Source: Candidatus Coliplasma caballi
GTDB taxonomy: Bacteria; Bacillota; Clostridia; Oscillospirales; CAG-382
NCBI GenBank assembly: GCA_018065365.1
Contig: JAGHTH010000149.1
Coordinates: 1 to 11,897, forward strand
DNA length: 11,897 bases
Direction of reading: 5' to 3'
A program made the translations under genes and the position numbers. Under the pieces are notes generated by a model, which worked only from the letters and a program-made list of their open reading frames with translations, did no database searches and was not told where the DNA came from. The stretch's first letter is position 1, and each line of letters starts with the position of its first letter. Shown piece by piece: positions 6,995 to 11,897 of the stretch.

Positions 6995-8258
6995 TACGAA
7001 CGTAACGAAAGCGCGGCTGGTCATCGTCGGCGGCGGCCCTGCCGGAATGGCGGCGGCGATCGCTGCATACGACGCGGGCGTAACCGACGTTCTGCTGCTG
7101 GAACGCGGCAATGCGCTCGGCGGCATCCTGCTGCAATGTATTCATAACGGCTTCGGCCTGCACCGCTTCGGCGAGGAACTTTCCGGCCCCGAATACGCGG
7201 CGCGTTATGAAGCCGAGGTCAAAAAGAGAAACATCCCGTTCCTGACCGACACGATGGTGCTGTCCGTCGATCCCGACCGCACCGTTACGGCGATGAACTC
7301 CACCCACGGCGTCTTTTCCGTCAAAGCGGATGCCGTCGTGCTGGCGATGGGCTGCAGAGAACGCTCGCGCGGCGCCCTCTCCATTCCGGGAAAGCGTCCC
7401 GCCGGCATCTATACCGCCGGAACGGCACAGCGCTACGTCAACGTGCAGGGTTACCTGCCCGGCAAAGAGGTTGTCATCCTCGGCTCCGGCGACATCGGGC
7501 TGATCATGGCGCGTCGTATGACGTTGGAGGGCGCGCACGTCAAGGCGGTCTGCGAACTGATGCCCTATTCGGGCGGTCTGAACCGCAACATCGTCCAGTG
7601 CTTGAAAGACTTTGACATCCCGCTGATGCTCTCGCACACGGTTTCCAAAATTCACGGCGACACGCGTCTGACCGGCGTTTCGATCGCCGAAGTCGATGAA
7701 AAACTGCGCGTCAAGCCCGAGACCGAACAGTATATCCCCTGCGACACACTGCTGCTCTCCTGCGGTCTGCTCCCCGAAAACGAGCTGACCAAGGAAGCCG
7801 GCATCCCGCTGGACGCAATCACGGGCGGCGCGACGGTCAACGAACACCGCGAAACGCTGACCGAAGGCATTTTCGCCTGCGGCAACGTCCTGCACGTTCA
7901 CGATCTGGTGGACTTCGTGTCCGAAGAAGCCGAACTCGCGGGCAAGAGCGCCGCGGACTATATCCTGCGCGGTGCGCGGAAAGCCGCCTCTCCGATCACG
8001 GTCAAACCGGCGGGCAAGGTGCGCTACACCGTTCCGCAGCGGATCGACGGCGAGGGCGAAGACGTCCGCCTGTTCTTCCGCGTCGGCGCGATCGTCGATA
8101 ACGCCGTGCTGACCGTCAAGCAGGGCGACACCCTGCTCGCGACCAAAAAGAAGCGCCGTATGACGCCCGGCGAAATGGAAAGTTTCGTGCTTCCCGCCGC
8201 AAAGCTCGCGGGCGTGAGCGGAGAACTGACCGTCTGCGTCGAAAGCGAGGGAAAATAA
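6987..8258 (+). CDS. FAD/NAD(P)-dependent oxidoreductase, partner subunit of the GlpA-like enzyme
   Basis: A 423-aa pyridine-nucleotide-disulfide-type flavoprotein (Pyr_redox_2). The FAD loop GGGPAG is at residues 15-20, with LLLERG at the end of the second strand. AMGCRERSRG and PAGIYTAGTAQ follow, then a second Rossmann loop GSGDIG (about 169-174) suited to NAD(P)H. The GIFACGNVLHVHDLVD stretch (about 298-313) is the usual FAD-contacting ATG-like motif. There is no CxxC redox pair, so it should carry electrons through flavin rather than a disulfide. Relatives include the oxidoreductase subunits of HcnB and opine oxidase complexes. The ATG at 6987 has AGGTGG 8 nt upstream and overlaps the preceding gene by 8 nt; a GTG at 6975 is too close to that site. 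It probably links the dehydrogenase to NAD+ or another acceptor. Confidence 0.88.
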   Translation: MTDTNVTKARLVIVGGGPAGMAAAIAAYDAGVTDVLLLERGNALGGILLQCIHNGFGLHRFGEELSGPEYAARYEAEVKKRNIPFLTDTMVLSVDPDRTVTAMNSTHGVFSVKADAVVLAMGCRERSRGALSIPGKRPAGIYTAGTAQRYVNVQGYLPGKEVVILGSGDIGLIMARRMTLEGAHVKAVCELMPYSGGLNRNIVQCLKDFDIPLMLSHTVSKIHGDTRLTGVSIAEVDEKLRVKPETEQYIPCDTLLLSCGLLPENELTKEAGIPLDAITGGATVNEHRETLTEGIFACGNVLHVHDLVDFVSEEAELAGKSAADYILRGARKAASPITVKPAGKVRYTVPQRIDGEGEDVRLFFRVGAIVDNAVLTVKQGDTLLATKKKRRMTPGEMESFVLPAAKLAGVSGELTVCVESEGK

Positions 8259-8259
8259 G

Positions 8260-8610
8260 ATGGAAACCAAAGAACTCATCTGCATCGGTTGCCCGATGGG
8301 CTGCAATCTGACCGTAACCGTGGAAGACGGCGACGTGAAATCCGTCACGGGCAACACCTGCCCGCGCGGTGCCGAATACGGCAAAAACGAAGTCCTGCAC
8401 CCCGTCCGCACCCTGACCTCCACCGTTTTCGTCGAAAACCGCGGGAATATGCTTCCCGTCCGTACCGACCGCGCGATCCCGAAGGAATGCCTGTTCGAAG
8501 CGATGAAGCGCGTGAACGCCGTTACGGTCAAAGCGCCCGTTTCGATCGGCGACGTGATCCTTTCCGACTTCTACGGCGCAAACCTCATCGCGACGATGAA
8601 CGTCCTCTGA
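8260..8610 (+). CDS. DUF1667 protein, small four-cysteine putative iron-sulfur subunit
   Basis: A 116-aa protein of the DUF1667 family, typically encoded just after a GlpA-like and a Pyr_redox_2 gene in Clostridia and relatives. Four cysteines near the start (Cys8, Cys11, Cys15, Cys34; C-x2-C-x3-C-x18-C) resemble the [4Fe-4S] site at the N terminus of molybdopterin oxidoreductases, so a cluster is likely but unproven. The ATG begins 1 nt after the TAA of the previous gene, and its ribosome binding site (GAGGG) lies in that gene's last codons, so the three proteins should be made together. Its role is probably electron transfer within the complex. The family call is firm, the function is inferred. 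It is the last gene before a 10-bp hairpin. Confidence 0.88.
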   Translation: METKELICIGCPMGCNLTVTVEDGDVKSVTGNTCPRGAEYGKNEVLHPVRTLTSTVFVENRGNMLPVRTDRAIPKECLFEAMKRVNAVTVKAPVSIGDVILSDFYGANLIATMNVL

Positions 8611-8631
8611 TCCCAACGACCTCAACCAATC

Positions 8632-8655
8632 AAAGCGGGGGTGTTCCCCCGCTTT
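8632..8655 (+). terminator. Hairpin terminator after the glpA-like operon
   Basis: AAAGCGGGGG (8632-8641) and CCCCCGCTTT (8646-8655) make a perfect 10-bp GC-rich stem around TGTT, 21 nt past the DUF1667 stop. The T tract is weak (CTTT, then CCCG, then TTTT), so some readthrough into the MATE gene is possible. Confidence 0.8.
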
Positions 8656-8689
8656 CCCGTTTTATGAAATCCACGAAAGAAAAAAGCAC

Positions 8690-10084
8690 ATGAAAAACAA
8701 AAACAACCCCGCCGACAACAAGATGGCGTCGATGAAAGAAGGCAAACTGCTTCTGAATATGGCGCTGCCGATGATCGCTTCCATGCTTGTGCAGGCGCTC
8801 TACAACATCGTTGACAGTCTTTACGTCGCCAAAATTTCCGAGAACGCCGTTACGGCGCTCGGGCTGGCGTTCCCCGTCCAGAATATGCTGATCGGCTTTG
8901 CCACGGGCATCGCCGTCGGCGTGAACTCCCTGTTCTCGCGTTCTCTCGGCGCGGGCGACCGCGAGGAAGTGGATCGCTGCTCCGGCAACGGCATCACACT
9001 TTCGTTTTTGGCGTCCTTGCTGTTCGTTCTGTTCGGTCTGATCGGTGCGCGCCCGTTCTTCGCGGTGCAGTCCGGGATCGCGGACATCGTAAACAGCGGC
9101 ACGTCCTACGTTTCGATCTGCTGTATCTTCTCTTTGGGTATCTTCTTTGAGATCCTGTTCGAGCGGATGCTGCAAGCGTCGGGACGCACCCTCTTTACCA
9201 TGATCACACAAGGCCTCGGCGCGATCTTAAACATCATCCTCGATCCGATGTTCATTTTCGGCTACGGCTTTTTCCCGAAACTCGGCATCGCGGGTGCCGC
9301 GGTCGCGACCGTCATCGGTCAATGGGCGGCTGCGATCCTCGCACTGATCTTCAACCTCCTTTGCAACAAGGACGTGCGCATCCGTCTGCAAATGCTCCGC
9401 CTGCGTGCGAACACCGTCAAGCAGATTCTGGTCGTCGGCATTCCGTCCACGATCATGATGGCGATCAGCTCGGTCATGAACTTCTGTATGAACGGAATCT
9501 TCATGCGGTTGGATCCCGACGGGATCGCCGCCGGCGTCTTCGGCTTATACTATAAATTGCAGAGTTTCTTCTTTATGCCGCTGTTCGGGCTGAACAACGC
9601 CACCATTTCGATCGTGGCGTTCAACTACGGCTCGCGGCAGCCGAAGCGCATCCTCAAAACGCTCAAAGTGTCCTGCGGCATCGCGTTTGGGATCATGATG
9701 CTCGGGCTTCTGGTGTTCCGGATCTTCCCCGCGCAGCTGCTCGGCTTGTTCGGCGGCAACTTCGCCGTTTACGGCGTTTCCGCTTTGCGTATCATCAGTT
9801 TGCACTTCCCGATCGCCGCGTTCTGCATCGTGCTCGGCGCGACGTTCCAGGCGCTCGGCAACGGCATCTATTCGTCGATCACGGCGCTCTGCCGTCAGCT
9901 GCTCGCCCTGCTCCCCGCCGCCTACCTGTTGAGTTTGACCGGCGAGGTCAACGCGGTCTGGTGGGCGTTCCCGATCGCCGAACTGTTCAGTTTGCTCGCA
10001 ACGGCTTTCTTCTTCCTGCGCATCTACAAAAAGAAGATCAAGCCGCTCTATGACGAAACCCCGTCTTCCGTTCCCCTATCCTGA
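8690..10084 (+). CDS. MATE family multidrug/cation-coupled exporter
   Basis: A 464-aa protein with about twelve hydrophobic segments in two related halves, as in the MATE family, which exports organic cations, drugs or metabolites in exchange for Na+ or H+. The first helix carries the typical pattern MALPMIASMLVQALYNIVDSLY with Asp42, matching the conserved acidic residue of the NorM/DinF-like groups. The second half begins near residue 245 with a matching helix (VVGIPSTIMMAISSVMN). The substrate cannot be told. The ATG at 8690 has only a weak purine-rich stretch upstream (GAAAG). No promoter is visible in the 79 nt after the previous gene, which also hold a terminator. The next gene follows after 20 nt, so it likely heads a unit with the antiporter and MgtC genes. 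Confidence 0.92.
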   Translation: MKNKNNPADNKMASMKEGKLLLNMALPMIASMLVQALYNIVDSLYVAKISENAVTALGLAFPVQNMLIGFATGIAVGVNSLFSRSLGAGDREEVDRCSGNGITLSFLASLLFVLFGLIGARPFFAVQSGIADIVNSGTSYVSICCIFSLGIFFEILFERMLQASGRTLFTMITQGLGAILNIILDPMFIFGYGFFPKLGIAGAAVATVIGQWAAAILALIFNLLCNKDVRIRLQMLRLRANTVKQILVVGIPSTIMMAISSVMNFCMNGIFMRLDPDGIAAGVFGLYYKLQSFFFMPLFGLNNATISIVAFNYGSRQPKRILKTLKVSCGIAFGIMMLGLLVFRIFPAQLLGLFGGNFAVYGVSALRIISLHFPIAAFCIVLGATFQALGNGIYSSITALCRQLLALLPAAYLLSLTGEVNAVWWAFPIAELFSLLATAFFFLRIYKKKIKPLYDETPSSVPLS

Positions 10085-10104
10085 TCAAAAAAGGACTGTT
10101 TGAA

Positions 10105-11553
10105 TTGCATCTGCAAGAATTTTTCGCCCGCTCCTCGCCTGCTTCCGCGACGATCATCTCGATCGCGCTGATGCTGTTCTGCGGCTTTCTGATGACGCGT
10201 CTGACCAAGCTGCTCCGGCTCCCGAACGTTACGGCGTACATCCTCACGGGCATCCTGCTCGGGCCTTACCTGCTGGACGCGATCCCGCAGGCCATCGTCG
10301 AAGGGACGGACTTCCTTTCCGACATCGCGCTGGCGTTCATCGCCTTTTCGGCGGGAGAATTCTTCCGCTTTGACGTTCTGAAAAAGAACGGCGCAAAGGT
10401 CATCGTGATCACGCTGCTCGAATCGCTCGTCGCCTCGCTTCTGGTGTTCTCCGTCATGTTCTGGGTGCTGAAACTCGGGCTTCCGTTTTCGATCGTGCTT
10501 GCCGCTCTGGCAGCCGCGACGGCGCCCGCTTCCACGCTGATGACGATCCGGCAGACCGGCGCCAAAGGCGATTTCGTCGATACCCTGCTGCAAGTCGTGG
10601 CGCTCGACGACCTCGTGGGCTTGTTGGCGTATTCGATCGCCATTTCGGTGGCGGTCGCGTCCGCAACGGGCGGAACGGTTCGCGCCGGCGACATCATCCT
10701 GCCGTTCTTGACCAACATCGGCGTGCTTGCGCGCGGTGCCGTGTTCGGCTTCTTCATGGGCTTGCTGCTCAAAAAGCGCTCGACGGACAACCGTCTGATC
10801 ATTTCGGTCGCGACGCTGTTCGCGTTCTGCGGTGTCTGCACGCTGCTGGACGTTTCCCCTCTGCTCGGCTGTATGTCGATGGGAACGGTCTATATCAACC
10901 TGACCGACGACGGAAAACTGTTCAAGCAGCTCGGCTATTGGACACCCCCGATCCTGCTTCTGTTCTTCGTCCGTTCGGGCTTGAACTTCAAATTGGACGC
11001 CCTCGTTTCGACCGCCGCGTCGATCGGCGGCGTGCCGCTTCTGGTGGTCGGCGTGGTCTATTTCGCCGTCCGTATCGGCGGGAAATACCTCGGCGCGTTC
11101 GGTGGCTGCTTCTTTGCCGGAAAGCCCCCGAAAGTCCGCAACTTCCTCGGGTTCGCATTGATCCCGCAGGCAGGCGTCGCGATCGGACTTGCCGCGCTGG
11201 GCGCGAGAACGCTCGGCGGACAGACCGGAGAAGCGCTTGAAACGATCATCCTCGCTTCGAGCGTCCTGTACGAACTGATCGGCCCGGCTTGTGCGAAACT
11301 TTCGCTCTACCTTTCCGGCTCGTACTCCAACAAGTTGGAAGACCTTGCCCCCGTGGAAGAATTCACCCCCGACGGAAAGCCCAAAACGACGGTCGAACTA
11401 CTGGTCGAGCGCATCCGCAAGATCCAGGACGAGATCCCGGCGCACCCCACCCCAAACGAAGAAAACGAGCAGGCGTTTACCGAAGCCGCCGAGGAGCAAA
11501 TGCTTTTGGAGCGGCAGTTCCACCTGCAGCGCAACAGAAAGAGAGGATTGTAA
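10105..11553 (+). CDS. CPA2 family cation/proton antiporter (Na+/H+ exchanger type)
   Basis: A 482-aa membrane protein of the Na_H_Exchanger fold with about twelve hydrophobic segments from residue 15 to 400. The signature is AALAAATAPASTLMTIRQTGAKGDFVDTL with the helix-breaking TAPA at 139-142, and VALDDLVGLL with Asp168-Asp169. A DD pair at this place is linked to electrogenic exchange in NapA and NhaA; carrying that over here is inference. The C-terminal tail (about 405-482) is soluble, charged and probably helical. It lacks the TrkA-N nucleotide-binding domain of KefB/KefC, so it is not a full Kef system. The start is TTG at 10105, chosen because AAAGGA lies 9 nt upstream and no in-frame ATG precedes the first helix. 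It sits between the MATE and MgtC genes, with gaps of 20 and 3 nt. Confidence 0.9.
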   Translation: MHLQEFFARSSPASATIISIALMLFCGFLMTRLTKLLRLPNVTAYILTGILLGPYLLDAIPQAIVEGTDFLSDIALAFIAFSAGEFFRFDVLKKNGAKVIVITLLESLVASLLVFSVMFWVLKLGLPFSIVLAALAAATAPASTLMTIRQTGAKGDFVDTLLQVVALDDLVGLLAYSIAISVAVASATGGTVRAGDIILPFLTNIGVLARGAVFGFFMGLLLKKRSTDNRLIISVATLFAFCGVCTLLDVSPLLGCMSMGTVYINLTDDGKLFKQLGYWTPPILLLFFVRSGLNFKLDALVSTAASIGGVPLLVVGVVYFAVRIGGKYLGAFGGCFFAGKPPKVRNFLGFALIPQAGVAIGLAALGARTLGGQTGEALETIILASSVLYELIGPACAKLSLYLSGSYSNKLEDLAPVEEFTPDGKPKTTVELLVERIRKIQDEIPAHPTPNEENEQAFTEAAEEQMLLERQFHLQRNRKRGL

Positions 11554-11556
11554 CCT

Positions 11557-11897
11557 ATGCCTGCCAACGATTATTTAGCAAAAATTCTCGGAGATTGGGT
11601 GCTTGGCTTGAACCTCGGCTCGATCATCCTTCGCATCGCGCTTTCGATCGTGCTTGCCGCCGTCATCGGCTGGGAACGGTCGAGCAAGCGCCACGCCGCC
11701 GGACTGCGCACCTTCATTCTGGTGTCGCTCGCTTCGACGCTCGCCATGCTGTTGGACCAGTTCCTCGCTTCCGACGGAACGCTCCACCTCTATCTGATTT
11801 CCGCCGCGTCGATCCTCGCGATCGCGATCATCTGCGTCAACTCGATCCTGTTCAACTCGCGCAACCAGATCAAAGGGCTGACCACCTCGGCGGGACT
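11557..11897 (+). CDS. MgtC/SapB family membrane protein, cut by the window edge
   Basis: The first 113 residues of an MgtC/SapB family protein are visible. MgtC proteins aid growth at low magnesium and survival in host cells in some pathogens; others in the family are of unknown role. Visible signatures are SIVLAAVIGWER (about 28-39), the following HAAGLRTFILVSLAS (about 43-57), further hydrophobic helices near 50-65 and 78-98, and QIKGLTTSAG at 104-113, which matches the conserved GLTTAA stretch. The ATG at 11557 is 3 nt after the antiporter TAA, with AGAGGA 9 nt upstream, so the two are probably co-transcribed. The C-terminal part, including any soluble domain, is beyond the window. Confidence 0.9.
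   Translation, partial: MPANDYLAKILGDWVLGLNLGSIILRIALSIVLAAVIGWERSSKRHAAGLRTFILVSLASTLAMLLDQFLASDGTLHLYLISAASILAIAIICVNSILFNSRNQIKGLTTSAG

Noticed and set aside
5279..7126. A 615-codon minus-strand frame opposite the glpA-like gene, and a similar one at 6882-8531
   Set aside because: Low-complexity Arg/Asp/Val/Ala-rich products without family motifs, crossing real terminators and promoters; shadows of the plus-strand genes.
8664..8693. Nine-codon frame MKSTKEKST overlapping the MATE start by ATGA
   Set aside because: It has no ribosome binding site and follows the terminator hairpin directly; too short to support as a leader peptide.

Overview
The window looks like chromosome of a spore-forming, Gram-positive Clostridia-type bacterium (Firmicutes) with a fairly high-GC genome. 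The evidence is a clear spoIIP sporulation gene, strong AGGAGG-type ribosome binding sites before nearly every gene, TTGACA/TATAAT-type promoters, short overlapping operons, hairpin-plus-T terminators, and an anaerobe-type glycerol-3-phosphate dehydrogenase cluster. A species cannot be named from the sequence. TAG serves as a normal stop for the tcdA frame and for spoIIP, so a genome-wide amber recoding is unlikely. No tRNA, rRNA, CRISPR array or mobile element was seen.

Layout. Positions 1-1386 (minus strand) hold a plsY-tcdA operon: the acyl-phosphate glycerol-3-phosphate acyltransferase of phospholipid synthesis, then a tRNA t6A-modifying dehydratase that carries a one-base deletion. The operon probably continues off the left edge. 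Positions 1387-1591 are a divergent promoter region with two near-consensus sigma-A promoters facing away from each other. Positions 1592-4167 (plus) hold a two-gene unit: an unrecognised, propeller-like protein interrupted by an in-frame TAG at codon 47, overlapping by ATGA a cytoplasmic family GH35 beta-galactosidase. Positions 4236-5318 hold spoIIP, whose Shine-Dalgarno lies inside a terminator-like hairpin.

Positions 5382-8655 form a self-contained redox operon. It has a consensus promoter, a structured leader of about 125 nt with an apparent intrinsic terminator and an alternative pairing, then a GlpA-type dehydrogenase with a BFD iron-sulfur domain, an NAD/FAD oxidoreductase and a small four-cysteine DUF1667 protein, ending in a 10-bp hairpin. 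The three proteins probably form one soluble complex passing electrons from glycerol 3-phosphate (or a similar 2-hydroxy substrate) to a nicotinamide or another carrier. The leader resembles the antitermination arrangement known for GlpP-controlled glycerol genes.

Positions 8690-11897 hold three closely packed membrane-protein genes: a MATE exporter, a CPA2 cation/proton antiporter starting at TTG, and an MgtC/SapB protein cut by the right edge. Together they suggest an efflux and ion-homeostasis unit. The most interesting points are the leader before the glpA-like gene, the hairpin that buries the spoIIP ribosome binding site, the amber-interrupted gene coupled to the beta-galactosidase, and the frameshifted tcdA.
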